Shown: positions 1 to 5,003, counted from the first letter of the stretch. The stretch is DNA of 5,003 nt from an uncultured Acidimicrobiales bacterium (GCA_938028175.1 CALJAE010000111.1:1-5003), one strand, 5' to 3'. Program-made: numbers and translations. The notes: generated by a model not told the origin, from the sequence alone.

Positions 1-558
1 AAGGCCATCGTAGTATTGGTAGCGGCTGAGGTAAACAAAGTTGTTGACTGTGTTTGGCGCAGTTTCTTCGGCCAAATCAATTTCAACGGTTCCAAAGCTT
101 GTGTCGAGAACAGCTGAGTAGTCAACGCCGTCTTCTAGACAGCTCGGAGGGACACCATCAAATGCCTGAACTTGCTCGTCGGCACCATCGACTGGGGGAC
201 AAGGCAATGATGATTCAACAATAGAGTCGCCTTCTTCATCTTCGGTCTCTAAGTCTTCGATATCCTCAACTTCGAGATCTTCTAGAGTGTCGAGCTCAAC
301 TTCACCTTCGCCAGCTTCTTCGATGAATTCTTCGAACTCTGCGATTTCGTCTGAATTCGCTAGCTCGGAGTCCGTTATAGCGAGCTCATCTTCGCCTCCG
401 AAGAAATTAATGGCAAGCACCACACCAACTACTGCTAGTAGGGCTAAACCAATATTTCTTATGACTTTAAAAGAAGAAGCTTTTTTGGCCTCGGAGGCCT
501 CAACTTCCTGCTTCTTAGCCCTATTTTGCCGTTGTCGTTCTCTTTTTTCTGTAGCCAC
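1..558 (-). CDS. Membrane-anchored cyclophilin-type peptidyl-prolyl cis-trans isomerase, N-terminal part (runs off the left edge)
   Basis: Predicted to catalyse cis-trans isomerisation of prolyl bonds in proteins outside the membrane. The 186 visible residues are, in order: a basic cytoplasmic tail (1-34, many K and R); one membrane segment (about 35-53, IGLALLAVVGVVLAI); a very acidic low-complexity linker (about 56-116, dominated by E and D); a segment with two cysteines (C120 in CPPVDG, C140 in PPSC); and the start of the cyclophilin fold (about 147-186), ending in TVNNFVYLSRYQYYDG, which is typical of bacterial cyclophilins. The catalytic core lies beyond the edge. The start is GTG at 558, because an in-frame TGA lies two codons upstream (562-564) and no Shine-Dalgarno is visible. 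The gene is divergent from lysC. The family call is firm. The topology (N-in, domain outside) is inferred from the positive-inside pattern; a thioredoxin-like or purely structural role for the cysteines is unknown. Confidence 0.88.
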   Translation of the reverse strand, partial: MATEKRERQRQNRAKKQEVEASEAKKASSFKVIRNIGLALLAVVGVVLAINFFGGEDELAITDSELANSDEIAEFEEFIEEAGEGEVELDTLEDLEVEDIEDLETEDEEGDSIVESSLPCPPVDGADEQVQAFDGVPPSCLEDGVDYSAVLDTSFGTVEIDLAEETAPNTVNNFVYLSRYQYYDGL

Positions 559-564
559 GGATCA

Positions 565-570
565 AAACTA
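565..570 (-). promoter_or_regulatory. Candidate -10 element for the cyclophilin gene
   Basis: Read on the minus strand this is TAGTTT, which fits the actinobacterial TANNNT -10 pattern. Placing it at -12 to -7 puts +1 on the G of the GTG start at 558, so the mRNA may be leaderless. No convincing -35 is seen at 16-18 bp; TTGTCC (591-596) lies 20 bp away. A six-base degenerate match is weak evidence by itself. Confidence 0.3.
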
Positions 571-604
571 TCAATTCTTGGGGCGATACCGGACAATCCA
601 AGAA

Positions 605-622
605 AAGGACCTTTTTGTCCTT
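605..622. repeat. Short inverted repeat, AAGGAC-N6-GTCCTT
   Basis: Perfect 6-bp arms (605-610 and 617-622) flank a 6-base CTTTTT centre, in the middle of the divergent spacer. It could be an operator half-site pair or a small hairpin. There is no T-tract after it on either strand, so it is not a good terminator. A repeat this short can arise by chance. Confidence 0.35.
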
Positions 623-647
623 AAAGCATGTCTCGGTGGGTAATAAA

Positions 648-676
648 TTGGTGCCACTTGTTGTACCTTATATAAC
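648..676 (+). promoter_or_regulatory. Candidate promoter for lysC-asd
   Basis: TTGGTG (648-653) and TATAAC (671-676) are separated by exactly 17 bp, and the -10 matches the consensus at five of six positions. This promoter would place +1 near 683, just inside the coding start chosen at 678, which is a conflict. The alternative -10 TACCTT (664-669, TANNNT) would start transcription near 676-678 and give a nearly leaderless message. One of the two may serve the operon; the sequence does not decide which. Confidence 0.35.
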
Positions 677-677
677 T

Positions 678-1922
678 GTGGCTTTACTAGTTCAGAAGTT
701 TGGTGGCACCTCCGTTGCCTCGCCTGATCGCATCAGGGCAGTAGCAGATCAAGTAGCAAGAAGAGTTCGCCTGGGTGACTCTATTGCACTAGTCGTATCG
801 GCAATGGGTAAGGAAACAGACGACTTACTTTATGTAGCCAATCAAGTCTCTCGATCTAAGCCTGGACGTGAGATGGACATGTTAATCACGGCTGGTGAGC
901 GAAAAGCCATTGCCCTCGTTTGTATGGCACTCAATGACCTTGGTATTAAGGCAGAGTCGTTTACTGGTTCTCAAGCTGGCTTCTTGACCGATGATAATCA
1001 TCGCAACGCAAAGATTTTAGAAATAAACCCTCACCGTATTTCCGAAGCGATCGCAGAAGGGGTAGTGCCCGTTGTGGCTGGATCACAAGGCGTTTCGCCA
1101 GATAAGAACATTACTTTTCTAGGCCGTGGTGGCAGCGATACAACAGCAGTAGGTCTGGCTATGGCACTTGATGCAGATGCTTGTGAGCTCTTTACTGATG
1201 TGTCAGGGGTCTTCTCTGCTGACCCAAGGTTAGTTCCAAACGCTCAAAAGCTAAGTGAAATATCTTTCGATGAGCTACTGGAGCTAACGGCAGCAGGGTG
1301 CCCTAAGCCTGCACTTAGATCTGTCGAGCTAGCGCACCTTTGGGGAGTGCCACTGCATATTCGATCGGCTTTCACCTGGGAAGCTGGAACTACTGTAACT
1401 GGATCTGAGTATCCGCCGGCAACTAAACAAGAAGGAACCAATATTATGGAACGCTCAAGCATTACCGCCGTGACCCATGACGCAGACATGACCAAACATA
1501 CGGTGTCTGATGTGAGTGATGTCCCTGGACATTCAGCAAAACTGTTCGGAACTCTCTCTGATGCAGGGATATCGGTCGATATGATCGTCCAGAATGTCTC
1601 TCCTGATGGGAAGACCGATATTACATTTACGGTTGCAACCGAAGAGTCAAGCAAAGTTTCAGAGGCCTTGAGTAAAGATCTTTTGGCTGAGCTCGGCGCA
1701 ACCAGCGTCGCCACAAGTGACGGAGTTGCAAAGGTGACAATCGTTGGTGCAGCCATGAAGTCTAATCCAGGGGTTGCGGCAGAGATGTTTGACATTCTTG
1801 GTCGTAATGACATCAACATTCACATGATTTCGACTTCTCCTGTAAGAGTTAGTTGTGTTATCGACGAAGACTGTGCTGAGAAAGCAGTTGTTAAATTGCA
1901 CGCTGGCTTTGGTTTAGGTTAG
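678..1922 (+). CDS. lysC: Aspartate kinase (aspartokinase), feedback-regulated type with two ACT domains
   Basis: Phosphorylates L-aspartate with ATP, the entry step to lysine, threonine, methionine and diaminopimelate synthesis in the cytoplasm. The protein is 414 residues, normal for the lysine/threonine-sensitive bacterial type. The kinase domain (about 1-245) shows KFGGTS (7-12), TAGERKAIAL (71-80), the nucleotide-binding LGRGGSDTTAVGLA (148-161), ELFTDVSGVFSADPR (170-184) and VPLHIRSAF (224-232). Two ACT regulatory domains follow: about 262-335, with DVPGHSAKLF (281-290), and about 350-410, with VTIVGAAMKSNPGVA (353-367) and INIHMISTS (379-387). GTG at 678 was chosen because it yields MALLVQKFGGTS, the family's usual N-terminus; the frame is open upstream to a TTG at 615, but that extension looks non-coding. 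No Shine-Dalgarno precedes the GTG. asd follows after 10 bp, forming an operon. Confidence 0.95.
   Translation: MALLVQKFGGTSVASPDRIRAVADQVARRVRLGDSIALVVSAMGKETDDLLYVANQVSRSKPGREMDMLITAGERKAIALVCMALNDLGIKAESFTGSQAGFLTDDNHRNAKILEINPHRISEAIAEGVVPVVAGSQGVSPDKNITFLGRGGSDTTAVGLAMALDADACELFTDVSGVFSADPRLVPNAQKLSEISFDELLELTAAGCPKPALRSVELAHLWGVPLHIRSAFTWEAGTTVTGSEYPPATKQEGTNIMERSSITAVTHDADMTKHTVSDVSDVPGHSAKLFGTLSDAGISVDMIVQNVSPDGKTDITFTVATEESSKVSEALSKDLLAELGATSVATSDGVAKVTIVGAAMKSNPGVAAEMFDILGRNDINIHMISTSPVRVSCVIDEDCAEKAVVKLHAGFGLG
1432..1448 (+). promoter_or_regulatory. Internal ribosome-binding site and start codon inside lysC
   Basis: AAGGA (1432-1436, within GAAGGA) sits 9 bases before the in-frame ATG at 1446-1448 (Met257 of the aspartate kinase). 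This is a better initiation signal than that of the full-length start, and it lies exactly at the linker between the kinase and ACT domains. Confidence 0.5.
1446..1922 (+). CDS. lysC: Probable aspartate kinase beta (regulatory) subunit, internal in-frame start in lysC
   Basis: Translation from the internal ATG would give a 158-residue protein consisting only of the two ACT domains, starting MERSSITAV. In Corynebacterium and Bacillus, lysC is known to encode an alpha subunit and a separate in-frame beta subunit of about 160-170 residues that forms an alpha2beta2 enzyme and helps bind feedback inhibitors. The Met here falls at the same place, just before the first ACT domain, and has a Shine-Dalgarno-like AAGGA at good spacing. 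The domain boundary and the ribosome-binding site are visible in the sequence; that the product is made is inferred by analogy. It shares the reading frame and stop codon of the full-length protein, so it is an alternative product, not an extra gene. Confidence 0.5.
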   Translation: MERSSITAVTHDADMTKHTVSDVSDVPGHSAKLFGTLSDAGISVDMIVQNVSPDGKTDITFTVATEESSKVSEALSKDLLAELGATSVATSDGVAKVTIVGAAMKSNPGVAAEMFDILGRNDINIHMISTSPVRVSCVIDEDCAEKAVVKLHAGFGLG

Positions 1923-1932
1923 GAAATAGGAA

Positions 1933-2952
1933 ATGAAAATAGGAATCGTTGGAGCAACTGGCCAAGTTGGCGGCGTGATGCTTGACATCATGGCCAAGAG
2001 AATGCCAGATATAGATGAGTTACGTTTATTCGCATCTCCTAAGTCGGCTGGTAAAGAAATTAATTGGAACTCCCAGACCATCACTGTCGAGGATGCATCA
2101 ACTGCCTCTTATGAAGGCCTCGATGCCGTGCTGTTCTCAGCAGGTGGAGGTACCTCAAAAGAGTTGGCACCGAAGGTCGTGCTCGACGGAGCAGTCGTTA
2201 TTGATAACTCTTCGGCTTGGCGACAAGACGATGGAGTTCCGCTAGTAGTCGTCGGAGCTAACAATGATGCAATTGCTGATCGGCCGAAGGGGATAATAGC
2301 GAACCCTAACTGTACAACTATGGTTGCAATGCCAATCATGAAGACTCTGCATGAGGCGGCTGGGCTAAAGGGAATGATCGTTAGCTCTTACCAAGCAGTT
2401 TCTGGTAGCGGTCTGGCTGGGGTAGATGAGTTGACTACTCAGATTGAAGGAGCTTCTTCGCCTACTTCACTCGTAACCGATGGTTCTAGTGTCAACCTTG
2501 GTGAACCAAGTACCTATGTTGAGCCAATCGCTTACAATGCTTTGCCTTGGGCAGGCGACCTAGTAGACGATGGCTTATATGAAACATCAGAGGAACAGAA
2601 GCTTCGACACGAGAGCCGAAAGATCTTAGGAATCGACGACCTGATGGTTGCACCAACATGTGTTCGAATTCCTGTATACACAGGTCACTCATTGGCAATC
2701 ACGGCGTCTTTCGAGTCGCCAATTACGCCAGCTGAAGCTACGTCACTACTATCTCAGAGAGATGATGTGATTGTAGACAACATCCCAACGCCGCTGAAGT
2801 CAGCAGGCATCGATGAATCTTTAGTTGGTCGAATTAGGCCATCTGAGGTGTTTGAGAATGGTCTAAGCATGTTCATTGTCGGTGACAATTTGCGTAAAGG
2901 TGCTGCTCTCAACGCTGTTCAGATAGCTGAGCTAGTTAGAGACTCGCTGTAA
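1933..2952 (+). CDS. asd: Aspartate-semialdehyde dehydrogenase
   Basis: Reduces L-aspartyl-4-phosphate, the product of LysC, to aspartate 4-semialdehyde with NADPH in the cytoplasm; this is the branch-point precursor of diaminopimelate/lysine and of homoserine. Length is 339 residues, usual for the family. The N-terminal nucleotide-binding fold shows GATGQVGGVM (7-16) and DNSSAWRQDDGVPLVV (91-106). NPNCTTM (124-130) carries the catalytic cysteine C127. SYQAVSGSG (152-160) supplies the active-site Gln154. CVRIPVYTGHS (243-253) supplies the substrate-binding Arg245 and catalytic His252. The C-terminus has DNLRKGAALNAVQIAE (318-333). All expected catalytic residues are present. The start is ATG at 1933; AGGA (1921-1924), overlapping the lysC stop codon, lies 8 bases upstream and can serve as Shine-Dalgarno. 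The 10-bp gap to lysC implies cotranscription and probably coupled translation. The gene converges on glnII. Confidence 0.96.
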   Translation: MKIGIVGATGQVGGVMLDIMAKRMPDIDELRLFASPKSAGKEINWNSQTITVEDASTASYEGLDAVLFSAGGGTSKELAPKVVLDGAVVIDNSSAWRQDDGVPLVVVGANNDAIADRPKGIIANPNCTTMVAMPIMKTLHEAAGLKGMIVSSYQAVSGSGLAGVDELTTQIEGASSPTSLVTDGSSVNLGEPSTYVEPIAYNALPWAGDLVDDGLYETSEEQKLRHESRKILGIDDLMVAPTCVRIPVYTGHSLAITASFESPITPAEATSLLSQRDDVIVDNIPTPLKSAGIDESLVGRIRPSEVFENGLSMFIVGDNLRKGAALNAVQIAELVRDSL

Positions 2953-3073
2953 AGCCTGTCTGCCAGCCAAAAGGGCATAAAAAAGGCGTTGGAGAGCCTC
3001 CCGCCCGAAGCTCCCCAACGTTCTAAAATCTAGATTACATGCTGTTTGGCGATTTGTCAGGTCGCCCCTTTGG
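2953..3073. other. Convergent intergenic region between asd and glnII
   Basis: This 121-bp spacer between tail-to-tail genes holds no gene. Its main content is the hairpin at 2987-3020 with an A6 run on its left side (2979-2984), which reads as a T-tract on the minus strand. No separate strong terminator for asd is visible. Confidence 0.7.
2979..3020 (-). terminator. Rho-independent terminator of glnII
   Basis: Read on the minus strand, an 11-bp stem (arms 3020-3010 and 2997-2987, CGTTGGGGAGC pairing with GCTCTCCAACG) encloses a 12-base loop and is followed by CC and then six Ts (2984-2979). It lies about 53 bases after the glnII stop. The single non-Watson-Crick position (2993/3014) is a G.U wobble in minus-strand RNA but an A.C mismatch in plus-strand RNA. 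The plus-strand side has only TTCT after the stem. Both points indicate it evolved to end the minus-strand transcript, although it may also slow transcription from asd. Confidence 0.85.
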
Positions 3074-4087
3074 CTAGGCCAGAGCTCCACAAACCGTGTC
3101 TGTCATTAACCTGGCAACAACATATGGGTCAGCATTGGCATTAGGGCGACGATCTTCTAGATAACCCTTTTGATCTTGGGCTACCTGCCAGGGAATTCGT
3201 ACAGAGGCTCCTCTATCAGAAACTCCGTATGAGTACTGATCGTACCTTTGGGTCTCGTGTGCTCCAGTCAGACGCTCTTCAATGCCTTGTCCATATCCAG
3301 CTAAGTGCTCTTCAGGCTTTCCTTCAGCGCCTAGTGCTTGCGCACCCTGTTCGATTGGAGCGTACGATTCGCGCATTGCCTTAGTGGAGAAGTTTGTGTG
3401 CATACCGGCACCATTCCAGTCACCCTTCATTGGCTTTGCGTCGAGCGATATTTCTACATTGTGTTTCTCACCGACCCTGTACAACAGGTATCTGGCAATC
3501 CAAGTATGGTCTGCCACCGTAACAGTGTCGACTGGACCTATCTGAAACTCCCACTGTCCGGGCATAACTTCTGCATTGGTTCCCGAAATCGCAAGTCCAG
3601 CAGCGATGCAAAGGTCAGTGTGTTCTTCAACTATTTCTCGACCTGAGATCTTTACTGCTCCGACACCGCAGTAGTAAGGGCCCTGCGGGCGAGGGTAGCC
3701 ACCTTCCGGGAAACCGTATGGCCACTGTGTGACAGGATCGAGCATGGTATATTCCTGCTCTAGCCCAAATAGTGGCTCTTGATCTGCGTATTTTTCTAGC
3801 GATGCGACAGCGGCAGCCCGATGGTTTGTTGGGTGTGGTTGCATATCCGAAGGAGTAAATGTTTCGCACATGACCAAGATATTGTCGCCGCCACGGATTG
3901 GATCAGGGCAAGTGAACTTGGGTTCGATGACAATATCGGAATCATTTCCGACTGCTTGATTAGTACTTGAACCGTCATAGCCCCAAGTTCCGGGAACTTC
4001 ACCATTAGCTAACACTTTGGTTTTAGATCGGATCTCCGCAGTTGGTTCCGTTCCGTCAATCCACAGATATTCTGCGCGATAAACCAT
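3074..4087 (-). CDS. glnII: Glutamine synthetase type II (eukaryotic-like GSII)
   Basis: Makes glutamine from glutamate, ammonium and ATP in the cytoplasm. At 337 residues it has the length of the short GSII family, much shorter than the roughly 450-470 residues of GSI (GlnA). Visible signatures are the beta-grasp region with GTWGYDGSSTNQA (33-45); the metal-binding glutamates in FGLEQEYT (107-114, E110 and E112); GPYYCGVGA (136-144); NAEVMPGQWEFQIGP (171-185); the ATP/glutamate-binding KGDWNGAGMHTNFST (221-235); GVSDRGASVRIP (288-299); and EDRRPNANADPY (311-322). It lacks the C-terminal region with the adenylylated tyrosine found in GSI, so control by adenylylation is not expected. The ATG at 4087 is preceded by a clear GGAGGA Shine-Dalgarno, and a terminator follows. 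The gene lies downstream of glutamate dehydrogenase on the same strand, so the pair assimilates ammonium. GSII is known from some actinobacteria and rhizobia as well as eukaryotes. Confidence 0.96.
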   Translation of the reverse strand: MVYRAEYLWIDGTEPTAEIRSKTKVLANGEVPGTWGYDGSSTNQAVGNDSDIVIEPKFTCPDPIRGGDNILVMCETFTPSDMQPHPTNHRAAAVASLEKYADQEPLFGLEQEYTMLDPVTQWPYGFPEGGYPRPQGPYYCGVGAVKISGREIVEEHTDLCIAAGLAISGTNAEVMPGQWEFQIGPVDTVTVADHTWIARYLLYRVGEKHNVEISLDAKPMKGDWNGAGMHTNFSTKAMRESYAPIEQGAQALGAEGKPEEHLAGYGQGIEERLTGAHETQRYDQYSYGVSDRGASVRIPWQVAQDQKGYLEDRRPNANADPYVVARLMTDTVCGALA

Positions 4088-4091
4088 GATT

Positions 4092-4097
4092 CCTCCA
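4092..4097 (-). promoter_or_regulatory. Shine-Dalgarno of glnII
   Basis: On the minus strand GGAGGA lies 4 bases before the ATG at 4087, a near-perfect ribosome-binding site that fixes the glnII start. It contrasts with the two GTG-started genes at the left of the window, which show no such site. Confidence 0.8.
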
Positions 4098-4101
4098 TTG
4101 C

Positions 4102-4118
4102 GTAGTTCACCGAACTAC
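4102..4118. repeat. Perfect inverted repeat just upstream of the glnII ribosome-binding site
   Basis: GTAGTTC (4102-4108) and GAACTAC (4112-4118) are perfect 7-bp arms around a 3-base centre. The repeat ends 4 bases before the glnII Shine-Dalgarno. It could be an operator for a nitrogen regulator or a tight hairpin in the 5' leader. It does not match the GlnR box pattern as I know it. An adjacent perfect 8-base palindrome, CTAGCTAG (4121-4128), adds to the symmetry of this spacer. Confidence 0.5.
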
Positions 4119-4133
4119 CACTAGCTAGGTTCC

Positions 4134-4139
4134 ATTATC
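4134..4139 (-). promoter_or_regulatory. Candidate -10 element for glnII
   Basis: On the minus strand this reads GATAAT, five of six matches to TATAAT. It would start transcription near 4127 and give a 5' leader of about 40 bases that includes the inverted repeat and the ribosome-binding site. No good -35 is seen at 17 bp, so glnII may instead be read through from the dehydrogenase gene. Confidence 0.3.
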
Positions 4140-4142
4140 GCG

Positions 4143-4157
4143 CTACTAGGTTAGTAG
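4143..4157. repeat. Small inverted repeat after the glutamate dehydrogenase stop
   Basis: CTACTA and TAGTAG form perfect 6-bp arms around a 3-base loop, 9 bases beyond the stop codon of the dehydrogenase gene. No T-tract follows on the minus strand, so it is a poor intrinsic terminator. It may stabilise the 3' end or be chance. Confidence 0.35.
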
Positions 4158-4165
4158 TTTGTTAT

Positions 4166-5003
4166 TTAGGGAAATATCCCGCGACGTTCGTATGTCGAAG
4201 TGATGCGCTTTAGGGCTACAACATATGCGGCGTCTCGCATCGAACAGTCAAGTTCAGCTTTAGTGTCGACGACAGCGTCGTGTGCTCGCCAAACAATATC
4301 TCTAAAGCGTGTTTCTATATCTTCTGTCGACCAGCTGCGCGATGACTTGTTTTGAAGCCATTCAAAGTAAGAAACAATTACACCACCGGCGTTTGCCAAG
4401 ATATCTGGGACGACTTCAACGCCGTTGTTAGCGAGGATCTCGTCGGCTGCGGGTGTGGTCGGTCCATTTGCGGCTTCGATCACAAGTCTTGCCCTACATT
4501 TGTTGGCTCGGTCCACAGTAATTTGGTTTTCTAGAGCGGCTGGTACCAGCACATCAACATCGGCTGAGAAGAGTTCTTCGGCATCAACTTCATCGGCGCC
4601 GTCAAATCCAACGATGCCATTACCTTTCTTGGCATGAGCTTCGAGCTTTTCGATATTGATTCCGGCTTCGTCGGCGATTGTGGCCGTATGATCGGCTACG
4701 GCTACGATTTTACAGCCAGCTTCTGAAGCGAGACGAGCAAAGTGCCCACCAACATTTCCAAAACCTTGGATCGCTATTTTTAGTGAGTCGAGACGAGTGT
4801 CGGTTTCACCACACCAGTGACGAAGGCTATATAGAACGCCTTGCCCTGTTGCAGCATCGCGACCCTTGGAGCCACCACATTCAATTGACTTGCCGGTTAC
4901 TACTCCTTTCGATGCCTGCCTAGAGCCCGGCATTGCGGTGTTTACGAATGTATCCATTAAAGATTCCATTGAGAAACGAATTGAGCATTTCCGATTGAAA
5001 AAA
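4166..5003 (-). CDS. Glutamate dehydrogenase (Glu/Leu/Phe/Val dehydrogenase family), C-terminal part; 5' end beyond or disturbed at the right edge
   Basis: Interconverts glutamate and 2-oxoglutarate plus ammonium with NAD(P)H; with glnII downstream it probably works in ammonium assimilation. Numbering from the first in-frame Met (4969; 267 residues): VTGK (24-27) and GGSKGRDAATGQGV (32-45) end the substrate domain; a Rossmann fold follows with the dinucleotide-binding GFGNVG (69-74); then VPAALENQI (142-150), EAANGP (165-170), NAGGVIVSYFEW (193-204) and the typical C-terminus AAYVVALKRI...RRGIFP. Asp93 after the second strand (VAVADHT) hints at NAD preference but is not decisive. The family is usually about 410-450 residues, so some 150 N-terminal residues, including the catalytic lysine, are missing. 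The frame stays open to the edge, but those 11 codons do not show the expected PAPD-like motif (see findings). A Leu/Phe/Val dehydrogenase is less likely given the glnII neighbour. Confidence 0.9.
   Translation of the reverse strand, partial: FFNRKCSIRFSMESLMDTFVNTAMPGSRQASKGVVTGKSIECGGSKGRDAATGQGVLYSLRHWCGETDTRLDSLKIAIQGFGNVGGHFARLASEAGCKIVAVADHTATIADEAGINIEKLEAHAKKGNGIVGFDGADEVDAEELFSADVDVLVPAALENQITVDRANKCRARLVIEAANGPTTPAADEILANNGVEVVPDILANAGGVIVSYFEWLQNKSSRSWSTEDIETRFRDIVWRAHDAVVDTKAELDCSMRDAAYVVALKRITSTYERRGIFP

Larger units (their letters stand above)
559..677. promoter_or_regulatory. Divergent intergenic region between the cyclophilin gene and lysC
   Basis: This 119-bp spacer must hold the promoters for both outward-facing genes. 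It contains a short inverted repeat (605-622), a TANNNT-type -10 candidate for the leftward gene (565-570) and two overlapping -10 candidates for the rightward gene (664-676). No Shine-Dalgarno is seen next to either GTG start. An open frame enters from a TTG at 615 and joins lysC in frame, but those 21 residues do not resemble aspartate kinase, which normally begins a few residues before KFGGTS. Confidence 0.6.

Noticed and set aside
287..643. Plus-strand open frame of 118 codons, serine-rich
   Set aside because: It is the antisense shadow of the Glu/Asp-rich linker of the cyclophilin gene; serine-rich composition is what GAA/GAG/GAC codons give on the other strand, and it resembles no family.
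615..677. Upstream in-frame extension of lysC from a TTG start
   Set aside because: The extra 21 residues do not resemble any aspartate kinase N-terminus, while GTG at 678 gives the family's typical start just before KFGGTS.
1244..1819. Minus-strand open frame of 191 codons opposite lysC
   Set aside because: It lies entirely within lysC, shows no recognisable domain and has no plausible start signal; the sense frame has clear aspartate kinase motifs.
2961..2984. Possible separate terminator for asd just after its stop (TGCC...GGCA)
   Set aside because: The stem is only 4 bp and is followed by As, not Ts, on the plus strand.
3282..3869. Several open frames of 80-102 codons overlapping glnII on both strands
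   Set aside because: All are shadows of the strongly supported glnII frame, without recognisable motifs or start signals.
4967..5003. A frameshift that would restore the glutamate dehydrogenase motif from another frame at the right edge
   Set aside because: One alternative frame reads SIGNAQ, loosely like the GTNAQ seen after the catalytic motif, but the spacing to the following Met is about 8 bases too long and no APD is present, so a specific frameshift cannot be supported.
1..5003. CRISPR array, tRNA genes, insertion sequences or phage attachment sites
   Set aside because: No regularly spaced repeats, tRNA-like cloverleaf, transposase motifs or terminal repeats were seen on reading both strands; the window is almost fully occupied by five housekeeping genes.

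Overview
The window looks like ordinary core metabolism from a free-living actinobacterium. The best guess is the Acidimicrobiia or a related marine lineage, with moderate GC. Three things point there: a membrane-anchored cyclophilin with a paired-cysteine segment before its catalytic domain, a lysC-asd pair of actinobacterial type, and a eukaryote-like type II glutamine synthetase. The lineage call comes from remembered family features, not from a search. No mobile element, CRISPR array, tRNA, rRNA or phage signature was seen, and nothing suggests a novel system.

Layout. Positions 1-558 (minus strand) hold the N-terminal part of a membrane-anchored peptidyl-prolyl isomerase that runs off the left edge. 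A 119-bp divergent spacer (559-677) separates it from a plus-strand operon: aspartate kinase lysC (678-1922, GTG start) and aspartate-semialdehyde dehydrogenase asd (1933-2952), 10 bp apart. lysC contains a well-placed internal start, preceded by a ribosome-binding site, for a separate regulatory beta subunit. A 121-bp convergent spacer (2953-3073) carries a strong intrinsic terminator that reads best on the minus strand. On that strand lie glnII (3074-4087) and, upstream of it, the C-terminal two-thirds of a glutamate dehydrogenase (4166 to the right edge), with a 78-bp gap holding an inverted repeat and the glnII ribosome-binding site.

How the genes work together. The plus-strand pair catalyses the first two committed steps from aspartate towards lysine, threonine, methionine and diaminopimelate. 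The minus-strand pair assimilates ammonium: glutamate dehydrogenase makes glutamate from 2-oxoglutarate, and glutamine synthetase turns it into glutamine. The two pairs converge and need not be co-regulated.

Points worth a second look are the lysC internal start, the lack of a Shine-Dalgarno at both divergent GTG starts, the inverted repeat upstream of glnII, and the absence of the expected catalytic motif in the short stretch of the glutamate dehydrogenase frame next to the right edge.
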